Positions 34,832 through 43,262 of a stretch of DNA of 64,000 nt are shown here, one piece after another. Positions within the stretch are counted from its first letter, which is position 1; each line of letters starts with the position of its first letter. Under the pieces are notes generated by a model. The model was not told the DNA's origin. It worked only from the letters and a program-made list of their open reading frames with translations, and made no database searches. The translations under genes were made by a program, and so were the position numbers. Origin of the DNA: Lachnospiraceae bacterium (GTDB taxonomy: Bacteria; Bacillota; Clostridia; Lachnospirales; Lachnospiraceae); contig JAFWTY010000003.1 of the NCBI GenBank assembly GCA_017518735.1, forward strand, positions 1 to 64,000, in the 5' to 3' direction.

Positions 34832-35021
34832 GATGCCCGGGTTTTTTTATTTACAAATAACTTTATCAGTGTTATGATTTCTTCACACAGACTGCATTCG
34901 CAGTCGTCTTTGGACAGATCGTCCGAGTTTTCACTGAATACTTGATTATTGAAACATTACCGTTAAGTTTTTTATAATTGTATTATACACAATTATTGTG
35001 TATAATAATAGGGAGGTATGA
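34832..35021. other. Region between riboswitch and hicA
   Basis: It holds GCCCGGG plus the T run, hairpins GACTGC-ATTC-GCAGTC (34890-34905) and GGAC-AGATC-GTCC (34912-34924), then the hicA promoter. No gene seen. Confidence 0.5.
34978..35006 (+). promoter_or_regulatory. hicAB promoter and HicB operator
   Basis: TTGTAT, 17-bp spacer, TATAAT (35001-35006). A perfect dyad ATTATACACAAT-T-ATTGTGTATAAT (34982-35006) covers the spacer and the -10 box. It is well placed for autorepression by the ribbon-helix-helix part of HicB. Confidence 0.75.
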
Positions 35022-35198
35022 ATGAAGCAACGAGACCTTGTTAAGCTGCTTGAGAAAGCAGGCTTTCATTTTGAACGCCATGGTGGGAAACACGATATTT
35101 ATGTTCGTGGAGGCGAAGAAGAGAAAATCCCGAGACATCGGGAATTAAACGAAAACCTGGCAAATGCAATAATAAGAAAGTGGAATCTTAAGCGATAG
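35022..35198 (+). CDS. hicA: HicA-type mRNA interferase toxin
   Basis: 58 residues, GGGAGG 5 nt upstream. LVKLLEKAGFHFERHGGKHD, with the conserved Gly-Gly-x-His, and IPRHRELNENLA are the HicA signature of a double-stranded RNA-binding fold; the His is required for RNA cleavage in known members. Its stop is inside the ribosome binding site of hicB (TAGGAGG). Confidence 0.92.
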   Translation: MKQRDLVKLLEKAGFHFERHGGKHDIYVRGGEEEKIPRHRELNENLANAIIRKWNLKR

Positions 35199-35209
35199 GA
35201 GGTGCAATT

Positions 35210-35629
35210 ATGGTGATATTATATCCTGTTATTTTTACGGCTACACATGATAAAAAAGATACTTATCTGGTATACATCCCGGATCTTGACGGTATGACAG
35301 AAGGCAGAGGACTGAAGGATGCTATCCGTATGGCCAGAGACTATATGGGTTGTTCGTTGTATCAGAAAAAAGATGAACTGATTCCTTCTGCCAAGGCGCT
35401 GTCTCAGGTTAAAGCGAGCAAGAGCCCGTTTTACAAAAAAGAAAAGGCATCAGATTCCTTTGTTTCGCTTGTTGATTTTGATCTGGACGCATACAGAAAG
35501 ATGATGAACAGGAAATCCGTAAGGAGAAATGTCAGTATTCCGGCTTGGTTAGACCAGGCTGCCGAAGAGGCACATATTAATGTTTCAAGGGTGCTACAGG
35601 AAGCATTGATGGAGAAACTAGACCTCTGA
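35210..35629 (+). CDS. hicB: HicB-type antitoxin
   Basis: 139 residues. The N-terminal half is the degenerate RNase H-like HicB fold (YLVYIPDLDGMTEGRGLKDA). The last 45 residues are a ribbon-helix-helix DNA-binding segment (RRNVSIPAWLDQAAEEAHIN, then VSRVLQEAL). It neutralises HicA and most likely represses at the dyad 34982-35006. It lies 11 bp after hicA. Confidence 0.92.
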   Translation: MVILYPVIFTATHDKKDTYLVYIPDLDGMTEGRGLKDAIRMARDYMGCSLYQKKDELIPSAKALSQVKASKSPFYKKEKASDSFVSLVDFDLDAYRKMMNRKSVRRNVSIPAWLDQAAEEAHINVSRVLQEALMEKLDL

Positions 35630-35647
35630 GAATCTAGCACTAAAGGT

Positions 35648-35676
35648 AAAAAACCACGGAATACCGTGGTTTTTTA
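35648..35676 (+). terminator. Intrinsic terminator after hicAB
   Basis: AAAACCACGG, loop AATA, CCGTGGTTTT, then TT. Confidence 0.85.
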
Positions 35677-36019
35677 GTCTCTGAAATCAAACAAGTCTTT
35701 GTTTGATTGGGCAATGCTCTTTTTTGTTTATAAATTAGTAGCAAAAAACACTCTAATTAATAGCACGTATCACAAGAAAGGGGGAAAACTTTGGGAATTA
35801 AGATAGATAATACAGAGTTTAGAGAGAACATTATGAAACAGGATTAGACTATATCCGGGATCCCGTGACAATGGCTCTACATTTATGCTAAATTTCCTAA
35901 AAACCCACAATTTCTTGTGGGTTTTTTCGTGTCAAAAACAAGTCTATTTTATTCGTGTCAGTTCATTTTTAGTTGGTGTAAAACCCCTTTTTTTCCTAAA
36001 ATAAAGTGGTATAGTTAAG
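35677..36019. other. Gene-free stretch with a small ORF and a terminator
   Basis: A TTG-initiated 18-codon ORF (GIKIDNTEFRENIMKQD) follows AAGGGGG near 35795 and may be the remnant of a gene. The hairpin AAACCCACAA-TTTC-TTGTGGGTTT plus T run (35901-35927) ends this unit. No larger gene is visible on either strand. Confidence 0.45.
35901..35927 (+). terminator. Intrinsic terminator
   Basis: 10-bp perfect stem AAACCCACAA/TTGTGGGTTT with loop TTTC, followed by TTT. Confidence 0.8.
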
Positions 36020-36029
36020 ATACAAAATA

Positions 36030-36345
36030 AATACTGGTTCATTCGAAAGTCGTCAGCCGGTTTATCGGACGACGATGAAACCCGAAGGATTCGGGAGGGA
36101 TGCACCGGATCAAATTTGAGATTTCTGTTTTTTAAAACTAACAACTAAAAGATAAGTGACATTGTCTTGTAGAACATTTCTGTAGCAGAGATAACAAAGG
36201 AGAGAAGGTCGACAGACCAAACGGAGACGGAGGGCGACATCCAAGCTCGGTGGGTTGGTGAGGACTTCGGACACCTAATAAAAAGGAAACTGCATTGGAT
36301 AATATTAGTCGATGATCGTCGCTAGTGCAGTTTCCTTTTTGATTG
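36030..36345 (+). ncRNA. Candidate structured noncoding RNA
   Basis: This GC-richer stretch in an AT-rich gap has no ORF with a ribosome binding site but many hairpins: GTCGTC/GACGAC (36049-36073), CCCGAA-GGA-TTCGGG (36081-36095), GGTC-GACA-GACC (36207-36218), GGTG/CACC (36257-36275). It ends in a 15-bp stem AAAAAGGAAACTGCA/TGCAGTTTCCTTTTT (36280-36340), a strong terminator. I compared it by memory with 6S, tmRNA, RNase P, SRP and common riboswitches and found no match; a raiA-type RNA is possible but unproven. It may also be two RNAs, with a T run near 36128-36133 between them. Confidence 0.5.
36280..36345 (+). terminator. Long terminator hairpin closing the candidate RNA
   Basis: 15-bp perfect stem with a 31-nt loop and a T run in the 3' arm. 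Confidence 0.75.
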
Positions 36346-36435
36346 TTTTTCTTATAGAAGAAGCATTAATTATCACATACTTGTAAAATGCATATAAAAG
36401 TAAAAAGCTTATAATCTTATAAATATGTATAAATA

Positions 36436-36466
36436 AAAGAAGCCACCGAACCGGTGGCCTCTTTTG
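36436..36466. terminator. Bidirectional terminator
   Basis: GCCACCG-AAC-CGGTGGC (36442-36458), flanked by A-rich and T-rich runs on both sides. It can end the prs-DUF951 operon on the minus strand. Confidence 0.8.
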
Positions 36467-36490
36467 TATTTCTGTATTTTCTAATTTTTG

Positions 36491-36673
36491 TCAGGAAATG
36501 GACTTGATCTGGCTTTCCACTTTCTTTCGGGGCAGCATGACCTGATGTCCGCAACCCATACATTCCAGTCTGAAGTCAGCGCCGACACGCAGAACCTTCC
36601 AGGTATCGGAGCCCTCCTTCCCGCAGGGATGGGGTTTTTTTAATGTTAAGATATTTCCTACTTCAATATTCAT
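36491..36673 (-). CDS. DUF951 small zinc-binding-type protein
   Basis: 60 residues from the ATG at 36673, with AGGAAA upstream; the longer frame overlaps prs without a ribosome binding site. VGNILTLKKPHPCG, then WKVLRVGADFRLECMGCGHQ and VMLPRKKVE, are the whole of a DUF951 protein, with three or four cysteines that could hold a metal. In other Firmicutes the family sits near replication and translation genes. Function unknown. Last gene of the minus-strand operon. Confidence 0.85.
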   Translation of the reverse strand: MNIEVGNILTLKKPHPCGKEGSDTWKVLRVGADFRLECMGCGHQVMLPRKKVESQIKSIS

Positions 36674-36687
36674 GAAAAGGTTTCCTA

Positions 36688-37866
36688 TCAACCCTGTCCG
36701 TATTTCTTCAGGATGTTCTGAATTCTTGCGGAAGGATTCAACAAATCGGAGATGGATGCATCGTGGTTTAAGGTATCGATCAGATATGCAATGTACTTGC
36801 TCATATCGCAGTTGATGTACCATTCGCGGGAGAGAAGTTCGGGAGTCTGATATACCAGGTTGGTGGTAAGAACTCTGTAAAGCAATCCTTCTTCATAAGC
36901 CTTGTCAAACTTCTCCAGACCGTTGGTGAAAAGTCCGAAGGTGGTAGCAAGGAAGATGCGGTTTGCGTTTCTTCTCTTCAGCTCTGCGGCTACATCCAAA
37001 GCACTGTCACCGGAGGAAATCATGTCATCGATGATGATGGCATCTTTGCCGGATAAGTCGGTACCTAAGTACTCATGAGCAACGATGGGGTTACGTCCGT
37101 CTACGATTCGGCTGTAGTCACGACGTTTGTAGAACATGCCGACGTTCAGTCCGATGATGTTTGCCATGTATACGGCACGGGAGAGAGCTCCTTCATCCGG
37201 GGAAATCACCATCATGTGGTCTGCATCCAGTTTGATGTCCGGAACGTTCTTAAGAAGCGCTTTTGTGAACTGATAGGTCGGGGTTACGGTTTCAAAACCG
37301 TGAAGAGGAATTGCATTCTGTACTCTGGGATCATGCGCATCAAAGGTGAGGATGTTGTCTACACCTAAGGAAGTCAGTTCCTGAAGAGCGAGTGCACAGT
37401 CCAGGGACTCTCTTGCGGTTCTTTTATGCTGTCTGCCTTCATAGAGGAACGGCATGATAACGTTGATTCTTCTGGCTTTTCCGCCGATAGCAGCGATGAC
37501 ACGCTTCACATCCTGGAAGTGATCATCGGGGGACATATGATTGACATGTCCGCATACGGTGTAGGTTTCGGAATAGTTGCACACATCCACGAGGATATAG
37601 ATGTCGGCGCCACGAACGGATTCATTGATTCTGCACTTTGCTTCACCGGATCCGAAACGGGAAAGGTTTGCATCCAGGATATAAGAATCTCTCTGATATC
37701 CTGCGTAAGCAAGGCTTCCCTTGTGTTCGCTTTCTCTCTCGGTTCTCCATTTTACAAGGTATTCATCTACCTTTCTGCCGATTTCGGCACAGCCTTTCGT
37801 AGGCATGAGTCTTAAAATACCAACGGGGATGGTTTCCAGATTGCGCACTTCTTCTGAATGAGCCAT
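36688..37866 (-). CDS. prs: Ribose-phosphate pyrophosphokinase
   Basis: 392 residues from the ATG at 37866 (GAGGAAC upstream). A GTG at 37881 would overlap the previous stop as GTGA and is a possible alternative. FLYEGRQHKRTARESLDCAL, LTFDAHDPRVQNA and the PRPP loop AIIIDDMISSGDSALD identify it. It is about 75 residues longer than typical PrsA, with an extended N-terminus and C-terminus, as in other Lachnospiraceae. It makes PRPP for nucleotide, His, Trp and NAD synthesis (compare pncB in this window). Confidence 0.9.
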   Translation of the reverse strand: MAHSEEVRNLETIPVGILRLMPTKGCAEIGRKVDEYLVKWRTERESEHKGSLAYAGYQRDSYILDANLSRFGSGEAKCRINESVRGADIYILVDVCNYSETYTVCGHVNHMSPDDHFQDVKRVIAAIGGKARRINVIMPFLYEGRQHKRTARESLDCALALQELTSLGVDNILTFDAHDPRVQNAIPLHGFETVTPTYQFTKALLKNVPDIKLDADHMMVISPDEGALSRAVYMANIIGLNVGMFYKRRDYSRIVDGRNPIVAHEYLGTDLSGKDAIIIDDMISSGDSALDVAAELKRRNANRIFLATTFGLFTNGLEKFDKAYEEGLLYRVLTTNLVYQTPELLSREWYINCDMSKYIAYLIDTLNHDASISDLLNPSARIQNILKKYGQG

Positions 37867-37877
37867 GAAAATGTTCC

Positions 37878-38843
37878 TCACTTTCTGTTTTGCATTTGTT
37901 TGATATATAATCTGATGTCCTGACCGGACAGCGAACAGATTTCAAAATTACTGAAAAGTCTGGAAAAAATGCGGTCGGAGTAGCGGTTGCACAAATCTTC
38001 CAGAGAAAGGTTGGTGGAGATGATCATGGACTTTCTTGCAAGGTTTCTCTCATTTAACAATGCAAGCAGTTCGGAAACGACAAAAGAGTTTGTCACTTCG
38101 GTTCCGAGATCATCTACCACGAGCAAATCGCAGGTGTATAACAGTTCCATCGGATTGACGGATGACTCTCCGCGATGGAATTTATAATCCGCGATTGTGG
38201 AAAAAAGCGTCGGCGCGGAAAAATAGATGCAGGAAAATCCGCGTTTCATCACCTCTCCGAAAATGCAGTTGGAGAGGAAGGTTTTGCCGGTTCCGACGGT
38301 TCCGGAAAAACACAGGTTGCTGTATTTTTCTCCGAATTCATCTACGAAATTGCGGGCCTTGGAAACAGCCTTTTCAAACTGGGCAGCAGCTTCGCCGACC
38401 TGTAAGTCGTGACGCAGAGTCTCAAAATTCTCGGAAAGCAGAACATCTTTGATGCTGCTTTTCTCATACAGGCGGTCCATCAGGGCCTGCTTAAAGCATC
38501 TGCAACGCTCACCGTCCACAAAACCGGTATCCTTGCAAATCGGACACTCATAAGTGGGGTCCAGATAATTGATGGAATAACCGGCACCGGTTAACATCAG
38601 TTTCTGGTCGCGAAGAAGGTCTTCAATCTGCTCGGAAAGAGAGGTAATCTCTTCCTTGTTTCCGCGAATGGTAGCCCTTGTCTTGGCGGCGCATAAAGAA
38701 ATGCGTTTGTCTTCCAGCTCTTTATAGGCGGGCAGAGTGCTGTAAATCAGTTCTCTTTTTTCGTTTAAGAGATGGTTTGCGGCAAGCTGTTTTTCCTTAT
38801 ATTCGTTTATGATTTCGTTGTAATCTTCGTTTGTTAAGGCCAT
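37878..38843 (-). CDS. dnaC: DnaC/DnaI-like helicase loader ATPase
   Basis: 321 residues. The N-terminal 90 residues are helical, and CPICKDTGFVDGERCRCF is the zinc-binding motif of DnaI-type loaders. The AAA+ core has Walker A GTVGTGKTFLSN, Walker B LLVVDDLGTE and the sensor STNLSLEDL. It loads the replicative helicase on DNA. It lies 19 bp after the dnaD-like gene. Confidence 0.9.
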   Translation of the reverse strand: MALTNEDYNEIINEYKEKQLAANHLLNEKRELIYSTLPAYKELEDKRISLCAAKTRATIRGNKEEITSLSEQIEDLLRDQKLMLTGAGYSINYLDPTYECPICKDTGFVDGERCRCFKQALMDRLYEKSSIKDVLLSENFETLRHDLQVGEAAAQFEKAVSKARNFVDEFGEKYSNLCFSGTVGTGKTFLSNCIFGEVMKRGFSCIYFSAPTLFSTIADYKFHRGESSVNPMELLYTCDLLVVDDLGTEVTNSFVVSELLALLNERNLARKSMIISTNLSLEDLCNRYSDRIFSRLFSNFEICSLSGQDIRLYIKQMQNRK

Positions 38844-38862
38844 TTTTACAGGTTAAAACAAA

Positions 38863-39909
38863 TTAGTTTTCGTTGATAAATCTCTGCAGTGCAGCAAAAT
38901 CGTAATTGGTCTTCTGGAAGGAAGAGTTTACGGCAACCGGAGCGGATACGGGGCGTACGGGTACGCTCTTTTTGCTCTTGCGGTAATCGGCTTCCGCAGC
39001 CTGGATGGCATCCAAGGTCATCAGACCCTGTGTCTTCCATTTGGAAAGGATGCCCTCGGTGTAAGGGAAGCGGTCGGTGTCGGTCTTCATTACCGCACGT
39101 TCGCATGCTGCAAAAATTACATCCTTGGAGAATCCGTAGCTTCCGATCCAGCGGTTGATATATTCCACTTCTTTGATGGTAGGCGTGCCTGTTTTTCCGA
39201 GTGCCTTCATGACATCGAAGATGTTGCGGTCATAACGGGAGATGCCGTTTTTGGCCTGCGCCGGTGTCTTGATTCCCTGCTCATACCAGGAAGTGGCAAC
39301 GGTTTCGATATAATTAAAGCTCTTCTTATTCTTGGATACGCAGTACTGAAGCAGAAGGTCAATCATCTCGAAGTCAAAAGAGAGCTCTTTATGGATATAA
39401 AGAAGGCTTCTTAAATCCGAAGGGCTGATTGTTTTTGCCAAGTAGGATTCCGTAATGGCGATCAGTTCCTCCGTACCGGGTTCGTCCTTGAATGCTTTCA
39501 AATCGTCTGCACCATAGGTCGGTTTTTCCGGAACGGCAGGTTTCACAACCTCTGCCGGTTTCTTTTCGGCCGGTGCGGGAACAATGGACAGAACGGGTGC
39601 CGGCGTCGGATTGGATTTGATTCCGATTAAGTTGATGCCGCAGATTTCGCCTGCATTGTCATACCGAAGCGCAATAAGACCCAGGCGTTCCCAATACTTG
39701 AGAGCCCGGATAACATCCTTCTCGGTGTGATTGAATTCTTCGGCAATATCGCCGATTTCAAATGATCTATTGGAAGAGGTGCTTCGAAGCAGATACAGGT
39801 AAACTTTTATCTGAGCATCGTTTGCCTCTTTCATGTATTGGTCGATGAAAACATTGGATACCGAGGTGGTTCCTAAATTCCCATCTCCCGTTAGTGTAAT
39901 GCGACTCAT
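38863..39909 (-). CDS. dnaD: DnaD/DnaB-like primosomal protein
   Basis: 348 residues from the ATG at 39909 (GGGGGAATCAGGA upstream); an ATG eight codons earlier lacks a ribosome binding site. Residues 1-100 form a winged-helix domain (AQIKVYLYLLRSTSSNRSF, EKDVIRALKYWERLGLI). A Pro-rich linker and two DnaD-type helical domains follow (YLAKTISPSDLRSLLYIHKE, IKEVEYINRWIGSYGF). In Firmicutes such proteins join DnaA or PriA to the helicase loader, here the next gene. A DnaA-box cluster lies directly upstream. Confidence 0.88.
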   Translation of the reverse strand: MSRITLTGDGNLGTTSVSNVFIDQYMKEANDAQIKVYLYLLRSTSSNRSFEIGDIAEEFNHTEKDVIRALKYWERLGLIALRYDNAGEICGINLIGIKSNPTPAPVLSIVPAPAEKKPAEVVKPAVPEKPTYGADDLKAFKDEPGTEELIAITESYLAKTISPSDLRSLLYIHKELSFDFEMIDLLLQYCVSKNKKSFNYIETVATSWYEQGIKTPAQAKNGISRYDRNIFDVMKALGKTGTPTIKEVEYINRWIGSYGFSKDVIFAACERAVMKTDTDRFPYTEGILSKWKTQGLMTLDAIQAAEADYRKSKKSVPVRPVSAPVAVNSSFQKTNYDFAALQRFINEN

Positions 39910-40020
39910 TTCCTGATTCCCCCAAACTAACATTTAAGCATTGTGATTATAGCATACGGTTTTGAAAAAGAAAACAGGAAATTTCGCTGAAAGCCTTGAT
40001 TTTACTGGGTTTTCAGGCGT

Positions 40021-40138
40021 TGTGGATAATGTGTATAACTCCCCATCTTAAGTCGGATTTTCGCATAAAATGGGCAAAAAAATATCCACATCCCTTTTTG
40101 CACCCTGACCCCAAAAAAGTTGTGGATATTGTGGATAA
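40021..40138. promoter_or_regulatory. DnaA-box cluster between murC and dnaD
   Basis: Perfect boxes (TGTGGATAA, reverse of TTATCCACA) lie at 40021-40029 and 40130-40138. One-mismatch boxes lie at 40030-40038 (TGTGTATAA), 40121-40129 (TGTGGATAT) and, inverted, 40082-40090 (ATATCCACA). The two tandem pairs abut at 9 bp and begin exactly 100 bp apart. The segment lies between the murC stop and the dnaD start. Confidence 0.75.
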
Positions 40139-41518
40139 TTATTTGCCGAGAAGCTCTTCGCCTACGCGGTAGACGTCTCCGGCACCCATAGTTATCAACA
40201 CATCCCCCGGTTGACAATTTTGCAGTAAAAATATTTCAATTTCCGAAAAAGAGGGGAAATAATGGGCATCTCCGCCCCTTTTGATGATCTCATCGCGTAA
40301 GTTTTTGGAAGAAATTCCGAGGGTATCGGTCTCTCTTGCGGCATAAATATCAGCCAAAACAACATGCTCCGCCATCGAAAGAGCATCTGCAAAATCATGC
40401 AGAAGGGCTTTCGTACGGGAATAGGTGTGAGGCTGGAAAACGCACCATAAGTGATTGTGCGGGTATTTCTTTGCGGCTTCGAGAGTTGCCTTGATCTCGG
40501 TCGGATGGTGAGCATAATCGTCGATTACGTTAATCTCACCGATGTTTCCCTTGTATTCAAAACGTCTGTCCGCACCGGTACAGGAAGAAACGGAAGCAAT
40601 GGCATGCTCCAGATCAAAGCCCAGTACATCGGCGAGCGCAAGGGCTGCCATGGAATTCGAAACATTGTGCTTACCCATCAGAGAAAGGCTTACGGGATAG
40701 GTTTTTCCGTCCGGTGTATGAAGCGTGTAGGAAGGATGACCCAGCTCGTTAAAAGCAACATCCGTTGCATAGTAATCAAAACGGGAATCGGATCCGAAAG
40801 TAAGAACCTTCGTTTTTAAATCATCCGTAATCTCGGGAAGATTGTCGATTTCGCCATTGATGATGAGGGCTCCGTCCTCCGGCAGCAGGGTTGCAAATTT
40901 CCGGAAGGACTTGCGGATATCGTTAATATCTTTGAAAAAGTCCAGGTGGTCCGCTTCAATATTTAAAATAACGCCGTATTTCGGGAAGAAGGAGAGGAAG
41001 CTGTTCGTATATTCGCAAGCTTCCGTTAAGAAATAATCGGAATGTCCGATTCGGATGTTTCCGCCGATGGTTTTTAAAATTCCGCCGATGGAAAGGGTGG
41101 GATCCAAGTTTTCTCCGAGCAGGATCTCGGATGCGAGAGAGGAGGTCGTTGTCTTGCCGTGTGTTCCGGCAATGGCAATCGGACAGTCGTAGTTACGCAT
41201 CATCTGTCCCAGGAGTTCCGCTCTGGTTAACATGGGAAGGTTTTTCTCCATGGCGGTTCCGAATTCCGGATTATCCATACGGATTGCCGCGGTATAAACC
41301 ACAAGGTCGATATCGGGAGTAATGTTGTCGCCGCTCTGGCCGATGTTTATGATGGCACCGTCGCGTCTTAACTGCTCGGTCAGTTCGGATTCTTTGTTGT
41401 CCGATCCGGAGATTACAAATCCTTTTGACATAAGGATTTCAGCCAGTCCGCTCATACTGATGCCGCCAATTCCGATAAAATGGATATGAATCGGTTTTTC
41501 AAAATTGATCGTATACAT
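40139..41518 (-). CDS. murC: UDP-N-acetylmuramate-L-alanine ligase
   Basis: 459 residues from the ATG at 41518, with AAAGGAG upstream; the open frame continues to 41707 but only the shorter form starts like MurC (IHFIGIGGISMSGLAEIL). The ATP loop is GTHGKTTTSSLASEIL, and DDYAHHPTEIKATLEAAKKY is the conserved ligase segment. It adds L-Ala to UDP-MurNAc in peptidoglycan synthesis. Confidence 0.95.
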   Translation of the reverse strand: MYTINFEKPIHIHFIGIGGISMSGLAEILMSKGFVISGSDNKESELTEQLRRDGAIINIGQSGDNITPDIDLVVYTAAIRMDNPEFGTAMEKNLPMLTRAELLGQMMRNYDCPIAIAGTHGKTTTSSLASEILLGENLDPTLSIGGILKTIGGNIRIGHSDYFLTEACEYTNSFLSFFPKYGVILNIEADHLDFFKDINDIRKSFRKFATLLPEDGALIINGEIDNLPEITDDLKTKVLTFGSDSRFDYYATDVAFNELGHPSYTLHTPDGKTYPVSLSLMGKHNVSNSMAALALADVLGFDLEHAIASVSSCTGADRRFEYKGNIGEINVIDDYAHHPTEIKATLEAAKKYPHNHLWCVFQPHTYSRTKALLHDFADALSMAEHVVLADIYAARETDTLGISSKNLRDEIIKRGGDAHYFPSFSEIEIFLLQNCQPGDVLITMGAGDVYRVGEELLGK

Positions 41519-41987
41519 TGCACGATACTCCTTTCCCACGCTCAAATTATAAAACAATCTCCCGGATTCGTCCATAATTATATATAAGAATAAACTACTA
41601 TATATGGTGTTTCGGACTGCTATCCCTAATAGATGTCGTTTTGTATATTTTTTCGGTAAACGGGAATAAACTTTTTGCCTTGATTCGTGATTATTAACAA
41701 TAAACAACTCCTTTCTTCGTTAAAAAGTATAAAAATGTTACAGAAAAAATTGCGAAAAGAAGGAAAAAGGTGTATTTTTATAGTTCACTTTTTACAAAAG
41801 CCGTGATAGAATTTTCTTATGGAAGTCGGGGGGCTACCATTTTTTCGTGTTCCTTTTTTAGAGAAATGTTGATTTCGGTTCGTCGGAATCACAACAATTA
41901 TGGGGTTTCGGATCTGCATTGGGGGCGGTCCGAATAGCATGGGGTATGCAAAAACACGAAGCAAAAAATAACAGGTGAGGTGAAAGC
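41519..41987. other. Intergenic region between murC and glgC
   Basis: 469 bp carrying the murC ribosome binding site and the glgC promoter. The 170-nt glgC leader has no structure I recognise. No gene seen. Confidence 0.6.
41784..41812 (+). promoter_or_regulatory. Promoter for glgCD
   Basis: TTCACT (41784-41789), 17-bp spacer, TAGAAT (41807-41812). It implies an untranslated leader of about 170 nt. Confidence 0.5.
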
Positions 41988-43262
41988 ATGATCAAGAAGG
42001 AAATGATTGCCATGTTGCTTGCAGGCGGTCAGGGAAGTCGTCTTGGTGTGTTAACCGCAAAGGTTGCAAAGCCTGCGGTTTCATTCGGCGGAAAGTACAG
42101 AATTATCGATTTCCCTTTGAGCAACTGTATTAACTCAGGGGTAGATACGGTGGGTGTATTGACTCAGTATCAGCCGCTTCGTTTGAATACCCATATCGGA
42201 ATCGGTATTCCTTGGGATTTGGACCGCAATATCGGTGGTGTTACGGTTCTTCCTCCTTATGAGAAGAGCTCGGATACCGAATGGTATACCGGTACTGCAA
42301 ACGCTATTTATCAGAACATCGACTATATGGAAAGCTTCAATCCGGACTATGTCCTGATTCTTTCCGGCGACCATATTTACAAGATGGATTACGAAGTAAT
42401 GCTGGACTTCCACAAGAAGAACGGTGCGGAAGTAACCATCGCGGCTATGCCTGTTCCTCTGGAAGAGGCAAAGAGATTCGGTATCGTAATTACCGATGAC
42501 AACCGCAAAATCGTGGACTTTGAAGAGAAGCCCGAGAAACACAGAAGCAACTTAGCAAGTATGGGTATCTACATCTTCAATTGGAAGACTTTAAAGGAAG
42601 CACTTCTTGCCAAGGCATCGCAGCCGAACCTTGACTTTGGTAAGCATATCATTCCTTATTGCCATGAAAATGGTGCACCTCTTTATGCATATGAGTACAA
42701 CGGATACTGGAAGGATGTAGGAACCCTGCATTCTTACTGGGAAGCAAATATGGAACTTATCGATATCGGTCCCGTATTCAACCTTTACGAAGAGTACTGG
42801 AAGATTTACACGAAGTCCGATACGCTTCCTCCTCAGTATTTGTCCAATGATTCCGTTACGGAAAAATGTATCATAGGCGAAGGCAGCAGCATCTACGGAA
42901 AAGTTTACAATTCCATCATCGGATGCGGCGTTACCATCGGAGAGGGTACCGTAGTTCGTGATTCCATCATTATGAACGAAACCGTAATCGGCAAAAACTG
43001 CGAGATCAGCAAAGCGATCATTGCAGAAAACGTAACCATCGAAGACGAGGTAAAACTTGGCGTCGGCGATGAACTTCCGAACGAGACCGATCCTCACATC
43101 TACAACAACGGTCTTGTTACCATCGGTGAAAAATCTGTCATTCCGAAGGGTGTAAGCGTAGGAAAGAATTCCGTAATTGCCGGAATTACTTCCGCAAACG
43201 ATTATGCAGACGGAGCACTCGGCAGTGGAAAAACTTTGATTAAGGCAGGTGATGACAGATGA
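41988..43262 (+). CDS. glgC: Glucose-1-phosphate adenylyltransferase, catalytic subunit
   Basis: 424 residues. [15 protein letters not shown] and [20 protein letters not shown] form the nucleotide site, with [16 protein letters not shown] and [18 protein letters not shown]-terminal left-handed beta-helix follows. It makes ADP-glucose for glycogen. The stop overlaps the glgD start (ATGA), so both chains are made together. Confidence 0.95.
   Translation: MIKKEMIAMLLAGGQGSRLGVLTAKVAKPAVSFGGKYRIIDFPLSNCINSGVDTVGVLTQYQPLRLNTHIGIGIPWDLDRNIGGVTVLPPYEKSSDTEWYTGTANAIYQNIDYMESFNPDYVLILSGDHIYKMDYEVMLDFHKKNGAEVTIAAMPVPLEEAKRFGIVITDDNRKIVDFEEKPEKHRSNLASMGIYIFNWKTLKEALLAKASQPNLDFGKHIIPYCHENGAPLYAYEYNGYWKDVGTLHSYWEANMELIDIGPVFNLYEEYWKIYTKSDTLPPQYLSNDSVTEKCIIGEGSSIYGKVYNSIIGCGVTIGEGTVVRDSIIMNETVIGKNCEISKAIIAENVTIEDEVKLGVGDELPNETDPHIYNNGLVTIGEKSVIPKGVSVGKNSVIAGITSANDYADGALGSGKTLIKAGDDR

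Noticed and set aside
40021..40138. DnaA boxes considered as the chromosomal origin
   Set aside because: dnaA, dnaN, rpmH and other origin markers are not visible and the cluster is small; a regulatory cluster is the more careful reading.
41636..41660. GATGTCGTTTTG upstream of murC as a further copy of the agr-linked element
   Set aside because: Only about 8 bases match the core and the flanks do not agree.
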